Below, piece after piece: positions 1-5,576 of a stretch of DNA of 5,607 nucleotides. The notes below the pieces were generated by a model. That model was not told the DNA's origin, made no database searches, and saw nothing but the letters and a program-made list of their open reading frames with translations. Where the stretch lies: positions 1-5,607 of the forward strand of contig DAOTTX010000489.1 in assembly GCA_034437515.1 (NCBI GenBank). Direction: 5' to 3'. This stretch comes from DAOTTX01 sp034437515. Its GTDB lineage: Bacteria; Chloroflexota; Anaerolineae; Aggregatilineales; Phototrophicaceae. The translations under genes and the position numbers were made by a program. How positions within the stretch are numbered: position 1 is the stretch's first letter; every line of letters starts with the position of its first letter.

Positions 1-281
1 TCTGTGATTTGCTGAAAGCCCTGCGAGGCCTGGATGCCCAGTTCGGTCATCAAGTCGATCTCGTCCGTTTTGACCACCAGCAGTTGCAGCAGCCGGTGAA
101 AATCCGCCTCATAGATGTCTGTGACGACCGACCGGTTGGTGCAGCCACACTTCACCCCGTTCTTGTGACGATAGCGGCGCGTCTTGCCGTCATTGCTGGT
201 CCAGCCACCGAACTTGGAACGCAGCGAGGCATCACCATGTTTCTTTGCCCGTGCTTCGCAATGTGCGCAATATGTGATCCG
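1..281 (-). pseudogene. Out-of-frame C-terminal part of the serine recombinase (zinc-ribbon domain), cut by the left edge
   Basis: Reading the minus strand from 281 downwards, in a different frame from the gene upstream, gives a stop-free continuation to the edge of the window. It starts RITYCAHCEARAKKHGD and holds a C-x2-C pair (codons 267-269 and 258-260) and a C-x-C pair (147-149 and 141-143, KCGCTNR). That is the Cys4 pattern of the recombinase zinc beta-ribbon, which binds DNA in large serine recombinases. It is followed by a helical stretch (DIYEADFHRLLQLLVVKTDE) as expected before the coiled-coil region. The switch corresponds to one missing base (or an equivalent net change) around 278-285 in the run tccgggcca. 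I see no slippery heptamer, so a mutation or sequencing error is more likely than programmed frameshifting. The rest of the domain lies outside the window. Confidence 0.8.
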
Positions 282-1294
282 GGCCACGGATACGATGACT
301 GCTTCATCCCGTCGTTGATCGGGCGGCGTATCGATCGCTTGCGCCGGACTTCGGCCACACGATACAGCAGTTCAACCGGAAAGACGGCTCGCTCTTCGTT
401 GAGTTCGATGCTGTCGATGTCCATATCCAGTGGATGCCGCTCACGGGCACGGGCGTTACCAACCCAACCGCCATACTCCGCCCAATTTGCCACGATACGA
501 CGCACATCATCGCCATCGAACAGCGTCGGGTTCCCGTTGCGATCCCGAAACGCCCAGCCGTCGATCTGCATTTGATAGGCAATGGTATCCAGACCGTGCT
601 TGTTCTGTGCGTACAGCCGCAACACCCGCTCGGCGGCTTCGGCGTAAGGCCGCCAGATCGCATCGCGATCCGGTGGTCTGGTTGCTTCTCCGGCCTTGAA
701 CGTACCATCCGGCATAGACCAGGCCCCCTCGGACGTCAGTTGCAAATACCCATCGTTATCCCGCACGGTGCCGAACGGCGGCAGACCCACCGTGATCCCG
801 CGCCGCTTACGATGTTTGATGCTGTCGCTCGACCGCTGTGAAATATCGACGGCGTACCACTCGTCGAAGATGGCGCTGAGTTGCGCGATGATGCGACCCT
901 GCGGCGTGGAGAAATCCATCTGCTTGCCCGGTGCCGCCAGCACCAGATTGACTTCGTGCTCATCGACAAAATCCAGCAGGTCACCGACACGCCAGCCTTT
1001 GCGATGCAACCGCGATAGGTCATTGGCGACCAACGCGGCCACGTCGGGATCAGCCAGCCGCGCTTTGAGCGCCAGCCAGCCGGGACGGTTCTTCACTTTC
1101 GTGCCGGATTTATGCCCTTCCACGTCCTCGTACCATTCGGGCGTCCAGCCGTGCTGTTCACAGACGAGCTGGATGTTCTCGCGCTGGCGGTCGGGACTGT
1201 CCATATCGCTCTCATCGCGGGTCTGCGATTGCCGCACATAGCAGAGTGCAATGTGGCGATCCGGCAATTTACGGAGTTTCTTCTTACGGGCCAT
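152..1294 (-). CDS. Large serine recombinase, catalytic part (frameshifted before its zinc ribbon)
   Basis: Site-specific DNA recombinase of the serine (resolvase/invertase) superfamily, large type. It would cut and rejoin DNA at paired att-like sites through a covalent phosphoserine link. Seen: the N-terminal motif YVRQS places the nucleophile at Ser23. It is followed by the DRQREN helix (35-40), NDLSRLHR (91-98) with the conserved active-site arginines, the FSTPQGR segment (128-134) leading into the long helix, and LPPFG (171-175) opening the recombinase domain. The start chosen is the ATG at 1294, because AGGAGG lies 5 nt upstream; the longer reading from 1327 adds 11 residues and has no such site. 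The frame stays sensible to about residue 339 (PWPG), then gives an unrelated tail ending at 152, while the proper zinc ribbon continues in another frame. About 380 residues as read, short for this class. The family call is firm; whether the protein is active is doubtful. Confidence 0.88.
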   Translation of the reverse strand: MARKKKLRKLPDRHIALCYVRQSQTRDESDMDSPDRQRENIQLVCEQHGWTPEWYEDVEGHKSGTKVKNRPGWLALKARLADPDVAALVANDLSRLHRKGWRVGDLLDFVDEHEVNLVLAAPGKQMDFSTPQGRIIAQLSAIFDEWYAVDISQRSSDSIKHRKRRGITVGLPPFGTVRDNDGYLQLTSEGAWSMPDGTFKAGEATRPPDRDAIWRPYAEAAERVLRLYAQNKHGLDTIAYQMQIDGWAFRDRNGNPTLFDGDDVRRIVANWAEYGGWVGNARARERHPLDMDIDSIELNEERAVFPVELLYRVAEVRRKRSIRRPINDGMKQSSYPWPGSHIAHIAKHGQRNMVMPRCVPSSVAGPAMTARRAAIVTRTG

Positions 1295-1299
1295 GCTAG

Positions 1300-1305
1300 C
1301 CTCCT
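1300..1305 (-). promoter_or_regulatory. Ribosome binding site of the serine recombinase
   Basis: The minus strand reads AGGAGG, then CTAGC, then ATG at 1294. This is a full Shine-Dalgarno match with 5-nt spacing and it decides the start: the longer in-frame start at 1327 would place this motif inside the coding region. Confidence 0.75.
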
Positions 1306-1393
1306 GATAAGGAATCATCGGTAGCACAAGCCGAGGAGACCTGCTAGAGTCTTACCCGGTCGTTGTGCTTTGATCGAAAGATGCTGCGACTGA

Positions 1394-1425
1394 AACGGTA
1401 AGGTGGGACTAATCACCTTACCGTT
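1394..1425. repeat. Perfect 12-bp inverted repeat with 8-nt spacer in the recombinase leader
   Basis: The left arm AACGGTAAGGTG (1394-1405) is matched without error by CACCTTACCGTT (1414-1425), separated by GGACTAAT. It lies between the 75-residue gene (stop at 1450) and the recombinase start (1294), both on the minus strand. Neither side carries a clear T-run, so it is not a standard intrinsic terminator in either direction. Its dyad form would suit an operator, a recombinase binding site or an RNA hairpin attenuating the recombinase. Loose direct repeats flank it: TGTGCTTTGAT (1364-1374) and TGTGCTTGAT (1430-1439). The structure is certain; the role is open. Confidence 0.7.
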
Positions 1426-1449
1426 CGTATGTGCTTGATACCCATAAGA

Positions 1450-1677
1450 TTATCCTCTTGTCGATGACTTGTCAAATGCCCGTCGCTTGCTGAAGTGCTT
1501 CGCCTGGATCTTCCCGGCCAGATGCAGGAACTCCGCCAACCCATCCCGGACGTCAGGATCATTGAACGTTGGATCGGCATGTCGCTCCGCCATTTCTGCG
1601 CAGACCTGCTGCGCATAGCGGTCAATGCCCTCGCGCTCCGGCGGTAGATACTCGGCGTGTGGATGGTTCGCGCTCAT
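1450..1677 (-). CDS. Small hypothetical protein (75 aa) upstream of the recombinase
   Basis: I do not recognise this protein. The ATG at 1677 has AGGGGA about 7 nt upstream, a reasonable ribosome site. A longer reading from 1782 adds an arginine-rich stretch without a ribosome site and is not favoured. The 75 residues begin MSANHPHAEYLPPERE, have a mixed charged middle that looks helical (IDRYAQQVCAEMAERH and DGLAEFLHLAGKIQ), and end in a basic tail with KRR. There is no signal peptide and no membrane segment, so it is probably cytosolic. It points the same way as the recombinase, 155 bp upstream, so the two could share a transcript through the inverted repeat between them. An accessory role for recombination, such as a directionality or regulatory factor, is only a guess from position. 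Confidence 0.5.
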   Translation of the reverse strand: MSANHPHAEYLPPEREGIDRYAQQVCAEMAERHADPTFNDPDVRDGLAEFLHLAGKIQAKHFSKRRAFDKSSTRG

Positions 1678-1931
1678 ACAAATTCCCCTGCCAATACGTA
1701 TCAACAGCATAGCAGTATGACCCCGAGCAACCCGTGAAATATTACGGTTTCGGCGTGGTAATCGTGCAGAACATCGAAGCACGACTTCAGGGTGCGGTGC
1801 TGCGTTTCTGGCGATGATTTCAGCATAGCGGGGTGAACAAGGGGAGAAATTGAAGCATTACAGATTTGGGGGTTCAGTTGGCATTCAGTTTTCAGCCAGC
1901 ACCACCCAATGACCTAAAGCGCCCAATTTGA
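1678..1931. other. Intergenic stretch without a recognisable gene
   Basis: This is the left part of the 394-bp gap between the 75-residue gene and the TIR-NACHT gene. I see no RNA gene and no convincing reading frame. The 9-mer CAGCATAGC occurs twice (1705-1713 and 1821-1829). A 27-codon frame on the plus strand (1734-1817) has no ribosome site. The stretch is less GC-rich than the hairpin array that follows it. Confidence 0.5.
1706..1714 (-). promoter_or_regulatory. Possible extended -10 promoter for the 75-aa gene
   Basis: The minus strand reads TGCTATGCT, an extended -10 shape (TGn followed by a TATAAT-like hexamer with two mismatches), 29 bp before the ATG at 1677. No convincing -35 hexamer is present at the normal distance. 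This is a weak call resting on motif shape and position. Confidence 0.25.
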
Positions 1932-2077
1932 CCCGCCTGACGGCGGGGGGAAACTTGGGGGCAAGCCCCCAAACCCCCGGAGAGGCACGCTGCGCGTGCT
2001 AGAGTGACAGAGTGCGTCAGCTTCGCTGACGTTCAGAGGTCAGAGGGCGGCGGACAAGCCGCCGACAGAGTTCAGAG
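1932..2077. repeat. Modular array of five GC-rich hairpins
   Basis: Five perfect short inverted repeats follow one another: CCCGCC/GGCGGG (1932-1947, 4-nt loop), TTGGGGGC/GCCCCCAA (1955-1972, 2-nt loop), GCACGC/GCGTGC (1985-1999, 3-nt loop), CGTCAGC/GCTGACG (2015-2031, TTC loop) and CGGCGG/CCGCCG (2048-2064, 5-nt loop). The stems differ from each other, but the last three are joined by alike linkers containing paired AGAG motifs (2000-2014, 2032-2047, 2065-2077). The 9-mer CAGAGTGCG occurs at 2008-2016 and again at 2073-2081. This looks like a mosaic REP-type intergenic element. Lying just after the minus-strand gene, it may also act as a transcription stop or protect the 3' end of the mRNA, but there is no T-run. 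Confidence 0.7.
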
Positions 2078-4831
2078 TGCGCTAATAGGGGCAGCAACAA
2101 CCAAACGACAACCGTGATGGTTGTGATCATTGAGCGGATTGCCATAGTAGCGGTAGGACGAACGCGCATTAAACTGAGGGTTACCGAACGAGCCGCCCCG
2201 AAGCACCTTGCTATTACCGCTGCTATAACCGTCTATCGTTTCCGGATCCCCGTAATCGTTGCGGCACCATTCCCACACATTACCGGCCATGTCCAGCACC
2301 CCAAACGGTGACGCGCCCTGTGGATAGCTGCCGACCGCTGTGGTCTTATACAGGAAATACGGACCAACACCCTCTCCGAATTGCTCATCGAGATTGGCAT
2401 ACCCCACCCGGTAGCCATCACCCCAGGGATATTGGCGACCATCACTACCGCGGGCCGCATACTCCCATTCTTGCTCGGTTGGGAGGCGCATCTGAACATC
2501 AGCACCAATCAAACCCGCAGCGCGATATTTTGCATCCAGCCAGCGGCTAAACGCCACTGCCTGATACCAGCTCACTCTGTCACGCGGATGGTTGCGATAC
2601 GGGTTGTTTTGCTCACGCATTTTCTGTGGGCGATAACGATCAGGAAAACCTTCCCACCATGCCGGGTCATCAAACTCACCGGAATCAATAAACGCCTGGA
2701 ACTGCACAAATGTCACCGGGTATTTGGCGATCTTAAAGCTATAAGCGATTTCACGTTCCTGCTTATCATTACCATACAAAAATGTTCCAGCAGGCACCTC
2801 ACACCAGGCAATGTCCGGTAAGCCATCAGGCCGTAAATCCACACCGGGACGCTTATCATGTTCGTGGTTCAGCCTGCCCCACTCGGCCACCGCATAGGGG
2901 GAACGGCGGGCACCTGCTGCCGGTTGGTATAAGGCTTTCAGCACGTCCTTATCACAGCGGGTCCCGCTCTCGGTCGCTACCTTATATGCCAGATCCGGTT
3001 GTACCGGCGTCAGCCAGGTAACGACTGCGCTGGCATCGCCCTGCATCCCTGCCAATAAAAGCGCGGTTTCTTCCCAACCGGTCGGTGTCCACCACTCATC
3101 AGATGGAAAGTATTTACTGGCAGGCACACCCCGTCGCAGGTCTTCCCCCATTTCATACGCCGCGAAATACTCCTGTAGCAGTTGATGACTAAAGCGAATG
3201 CTATCCGTCTGATCGAGAATGCTGGCGCTCACGGCAAAATACAACAGTAAATCAGCGTCTTGCGTGGGTTCAACCTGTTTGAAGGTCTCACGCACGAAAT
3301 CCGCGCTGACACTGGTGCCGGTAACTTCGCTTTGCATGCGATAAGCAAGTGCGGCTAAGGCGCGTTTTTGTGTCTCTTCGGCAATCCAGGGGCGATCATC
3401 ACGCACAGCCGTTTTGCCCCGTTCTTCCAGCAGCAACGCCACAAAACGCCCGAATAAATCCCCTTTGTTGCGCGGCGGCTCGCCACTGAGCGCGAAAATC
3501 TCGATCACGATCTGCATCAGGAAGGGATTCGTTACCACACCCAACATATCCGGTAATGTTTGTTGCTCTCGGAAAGATTGACCGATTTGTATAATCAGTT
3601 TTTCATCAGGTGATGGAAATCTAGTTGAATATTCATTGTTGAAGAAATCGCGGTAGGTTGTTTCGCCTTTCTTCTGCTGGTACCAGGCCCACGCCCGACG
3701 CGCACCATGCCCGGCCAACGCCCAGAACAGCCGCTCGCGGTCTTCTTCTTCCAGGAAGTTGCCCATGAACAACCGGATGCGCTCCAGATCGAGCGGGCGC
3801 ACGTCCACGCGCTGCAACGGCAGCTTGCGCTCGACATAATCCAGCTTGCGGCAGGAAACGACCACCGCCACATCCGGGTTTTTGCGCAACCAATCATCGA
3901 CCTTACCATGATACGTTGGCGGCATCTCGTTCAGGCCATCGAGTAGCAGCACCACCCGCTCCGGTATGTAATCTCGTAGGCGCAACCCACCGAACGACGC
4001 TTCCAGGAACCCGTCGAAGTCACCCCCATCATAGGCACCCAGGCGCACGAACAGTGGCAGCGGTTGCGTGTAGGGATCGTCGGCTTCCTCGGCGGCGGTG
4101 CTGGCATATTCGTAGGCGAGGCGTTCCAATGTGGTCGTCTTGCCCGCACCCGGATCACCGATCAACGCCACCCGCCGGTAATCACGCAGACCGTCGCGCA
4201 GTTCGTCCAGGCTTTCGGTTTTGACGGTCTTGCCCTTATCCGCGTCCAGGCTGTGGTCGATCTTCTGGTGAATAGCGTGGCGCATCTCGATCATGCGTGC
4301 CGCCGCCGCTTTCAGCTTGACCTTGCGTTCCTCAATGCGGGCGGTCGCCGCCATATCGGTGTACAGGTCGCGCCAGTGGTCGTACTTCTGCCCGATCTGC
4401 TGTAAATAGCGCAGTTCGTACTCGCGCTGTGTGGCCGGATCAATCTCCTCAACATCCAGGCTCTTGATGCGTTCTTTGAGCTGGGCGTAACCAGCATCCC
4501 AATCCGCAAAACTGATGTAGGTATGGTTGATGATGACAATCGGGCGATGTCCACCCGGAAACACCAGCGGGATGATCGGCTTTTTCTGCGTCAGCGCATA
4601 GCCGATTTCCAGCCGCACGAAACTGTCCGCCCGTTTGAGGTCGGGCGTGACGATCACAACGACGTGCGTTGCGTTGTTGATCCCGTCTTCGATTTCGCCG
4701 GTGAAGTCGGCGGTTGGGTCGATGCGGTTGTCACGCCAGGCACCGATACCATCGGCTTGCAGGTCATTGTACAGGTGTAGGCTTTCGTCTGCGCCGTCGG
4801 CGCGGGCATAGGAGATGAAGATTTGCGTCAT
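2072..4831 (-). CDS. TIR-NACHT-FGE protein: STAND-type defence NTPase with C-type-lectin-fold sensor
   Basis: A 919-residue cytosolic protein with three parts. TIR (about 1-125): starts IFISYARADG, and S70-x4-E75 supplies the likely catalytic glutamate of TIR NADases. A charged helical linker follows (130-215). NACHT: Walker A GDPGAGKTT (225-233), Walker B LLLDGLNEMP (295-304), sensor-1-like SCRKLDY (326-332), then NPFLMQI (434-440) and FSHQLLQEYFAA (546-557), typical of the helical part behind NACHT. FGE-like domain (about 677-913): VPAGTF, YPVTFVQF (704-711), RLPTEQEWEYAARG (782-795), YPWGD, MAGNVWEWC (848-856) and RGGSFG (878-883). The FGE part has no cysteines in the RGGS-to-Arg stretch, so it is probably a binding domain, not an enzyme. 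Known: STAND proteins sense a trigger, use NTP to oligomerise and switch on a fused effector. Inferred: FGE senses, TIR depletes NAD+ in abortive defence. Start ATG 4831 begins right at the TIR motif; its ribosome site is weak (GGAAA). It is transcribed divergently from the Uma2 gene. Confidence 0.93.
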   Translation of the reverse strand: MTQIFISYARADGADESLHLYNDLQADGIGAWRDNRIDPTADFTGEIEDGINNATHVVVIVTPDLKRADSFVRLEIGYALTQKKPIIPLVFPGGHRPIVIINHTYISFADWDAGYAQLKERIKSLDVEEIDPATQREYELRYLQQIGQKYDHWRDLYTDMAATARIEERKVKLKAAAARMIEMRHAIHQKIDHSLDADKGKTVKTESLDELRDGLRDYRRVALIGDPGAGKTTTLERLAYEYASTAAEEADDPYTQPLPLFVRLGAYDGGDFDGFLEASFGGLRLRDYIPERVVLLLDGLNEMPPTYHGKVDDWLRKNPDVAVVVSCRKLDYVERKLPLQRVDVRPLDLERIRLFMGNFLEEEDRERLFWALAGHGARRAWAWYQQKKGETTYRDFFNNEYSTRFPSPDEKLIIQIGQSFREQQTLPDMLGVVTNPFLMQIVIEIFALSGEPPRNKGDLFGRFVALLLEERGKTAVRDDRPWIAEETQKRALAALAYRMQSEVTGTSVSADFVRETFKQVEPTQDADLLLYFAVSASILDQTDSIRFSHQLLQEYFAAYEMGEDLRRGVPASKYFPSDEWWTPTGWEETALLLAGMQGDASAVVTWLTPVQPDLAYKVATESGTRCDKDVLKALYQPAAGARRSPYAVAEWGRLNHEHDKRPGVDLRPDGLPDIAWCEVPAGTFLYGNDKQEREIAYSFKIAKYPVTFVQFQAFIDSGEFDDPAWWEGFPDRYRPQKMREQNNPYRNHPRDRVSWYQAVAFSRWLDAKYRAAGLIGADVQMRLPTEQEWEYAARGSDGRQYPWGDGYRVGYANLDEQFGEGVGPYFLYKTTAVGSYPQGASPFGVLDMAGNVWEWCRNDYGDPETIDGYSSGNSKVLRGGSFGNPQFNARSSYRYYGNPLNDHNHHGCRLVVAAPISAL
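2111..2190 (-). other. DGR-type variable-region-like segment at the end of the FGE domain
   Basis: Residues 882-907 follow RGGS and occupy the place where DGR target proteins of the FGE type vary. Relatives commonly have an asparagine-rich pattern here (of the form RSANRNxNNPxNRNNNxGFR). In this protein the spacing of S-x-x-R, N-P and G-x-R is kept, but the asparagine sites carry Tyr893 (TAC), Tyr895 (TAC), Tyr896 (TAT), Gly897 (GGC), Leu900 (CTC), His903 (CAC), His905 (CAT) and His906 (CAC), with Asp902 as GAT. Each differs from AAC/AAT only at the first two positions, as adenine-specific mutagenesis would produce. No template repeat or reverse transcriptase is visible in the window. The family comparison is from memory. 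Confidence 0.45.
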
Positions 4832-4872
4832 AGCTTTCCAGGGACAATGCGATTACTTAAATCATAGTCACC

Positions 4873-4902
4873 ATTATACTTGAGTTTGCCGTATGCACCC
4901 AA
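4873..4902 (-). promoter_or_regulatory. Candidate promoter of the TIR-NACHT-FGE gene
   Basis: On the minus strand a perfect TATAAT lies at 4873-4878, about 42 bp before the start codon. TTGGGT (4897-4902) sits 18 bp upstream as a half-matching -35. The perfect -10 makes this the best candidate in the 121-bp divergent gap. Confidence 0.5.
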
Positions 4903-4915
4903 CAAGCAGCCCCAA

Positions 4916-4924
4916 TGGTATAAT
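4916..4924 (+). promoter_or_regulatory. Extended -10 promoter of the Uma2 gene
   Basis: The plus strand reads TGGTATAAT, a perfect extended -10 (TGn plus TATAAT), 28 bp before the start codon. No good -35 lies 17 bp upstream, which extended -10 promoters tolerate. The resulting leader would be only about 20 nt, holding the GGAG ribosome site at 4942-4945. Confidence 0.6.
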
Positions 4925-4952
4925 CAGATGACGCGAGTTTTGGAGATGAAAC

Positions 4953-5519
4953 GTGATGGTCGAATCAACCCCTACACGCATCAAGGCCAGCGAATACTAT
5001 CAGCTTCCAGAGTACGAACAACATGAGTTGATCCAGCTCATCAACGGTGAGGTGATTATTGGTATGCCCCCTATTCTGAAGCATCAACTGCTCATCAAGA
5101 AAATTCTGTTACTGCTTGCACAAGTTGAAACTCAAAAGGGAGGCGTTGCTTTCACTGCCCCCACAGAGGTGCGGTTCGATGAAAACAATATCTTTGAGCC
5201 GGATGTGCTGTATATCAAGCCAGAGAACATCGGCATCGCACAACAGGATGAAAAGCGCATTATCGGTGCGCCCAACCTGGTTGTCGAGGTCTTATCCCCC
5301 AGCACCGCCCGCTTTGACCGCCAGGAAAAGTATCACGCCTATGAGCGGCATGGCGTGGATGAATACTGGATCGTTGACCCGGTACACGAGACAATCGAAG
5401 TGTGGACGCTGGGCGAGAGCAAGCAATTTGTACGGCAGGGTGCGTATGGAAAAACTGGAACGTTTGAATCCGCCACGCTTGGCACGACGGTTACGGTAGA
5501 GGCCATTTTCGACGTGTAG
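4953..5519 (+). CDS. Uma2 family protein (DUF820), PD-(D/E)XK-like nuclease fold
   Basis: A 188-residue protein of the Uma2/DUF820 family, a restriction-endonuclease-like fold that is highly multiplied in cyanobacteria and Chloroflexota and has no firmly known role. Seen: an N-terminal segment ending LINGEV (29-34), where Glu33 is the usual first acidic residue; EPDVLYI (82-88) with the PD motif; GAPNLVVEVLSPST (105-118) with Glu112; Asp122 and Lys126; then the family hallmark YERHGVDEYWIVDP. All likely active-site residues are kept and the length is normal, so it looks intact. The start can be GTG at 4953 (7 nt from GGAG) or ATG at 4956 (10 nt); the first has the better spacing. It is divergent from the TIR-NACHT gene and shares its control region. 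A role in defence or with mobile elements is inference only. Confidence 0.9.
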   Translation: MMVESTPTRIKASEYYQLPEYEQHELIQLINGEVIIGMPPILKHQLLIKKILLLLAQVETQKGGVAFTAPTEVRFDENNIFEPDVLYIKPENIGIAQQDEKRIIGAPNLVVEVLSPSTARFDRQEKYHAYERHGVDEYWIVDPVHETIEVWTLGESKQFVRQGAYGKTGTFESATLGTTVTVEAIFDV

Positions 5520-5524
5520 CAGCA

Positions 5525-5558
5525 CCTACCCGGCAGCCTGACGGCTTATCACCGTAGG
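5525..5558 (+). terminator. Weak hairpin after the Uma2 gene
   Basis: CCTAC (5525-5529) can pair with GTAGG (5554-5558), enclosing a smaller AGCC/GGCT stem with a TGAC loop (5535-5546). It lies 6 bp after the stop codon, where a terminator would be expected, but no T-run follows. It is at best a poor intrinsic terminator. Confidence 0.25.
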
Positions 5559-5576
5559 CGTATTATAGCGCAATTT

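Noticed and set aside
278..286. Programmed -1 frameshift making a full recombinase
   Set aside because: The run tccgggcca gives no X-XXY-YYZ heptamer on the minus strand, and serine recombinases are not known for programmed frameshifting.
9..575. Long plus-strand frame of 188 codons opposite the recombinase
   Set aside because: It is antisense to the clear recombinase zinc ribbon and catalytic domain, is rich in Arg and Ser as GC-rich shadows are, and shows no domain.
696..1241. Plus-strand frame of 181 codons opposite the recombinase
   Set aside because: Shadow of the minus-strand catalytic domain, Ser/Arg-rich, with no recognisable motif.
1734..1817. 27-codon plus-strand frame (GTG start) with a sensible-looking amino acid mix
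   Set aside because: No ribosome site, too short to judge, and no partner; it could be a gene remnant but nothing supports it.
1705..1829. Repeated 9-mer CAGCATAGC (1705-1713 and 1821-1829) as possible ends of an insertion
   Set aside because: Same orientation, only 9 bp, no transposase and no target duplication between or around the copies.
1678..2071. DGR template repeat or small DGR accessory gene downstream of the variable-like segment
   Set aside because: No stretch on either strand resembles the FGE tail, and no reverse transcriptase motif is present in the window.
1932..2077. CRISPR array
   Set aside because: The repeated parts are short linkers and the stems differ; no constant repeat of about 30 bp with regular spacers and no cas gene.
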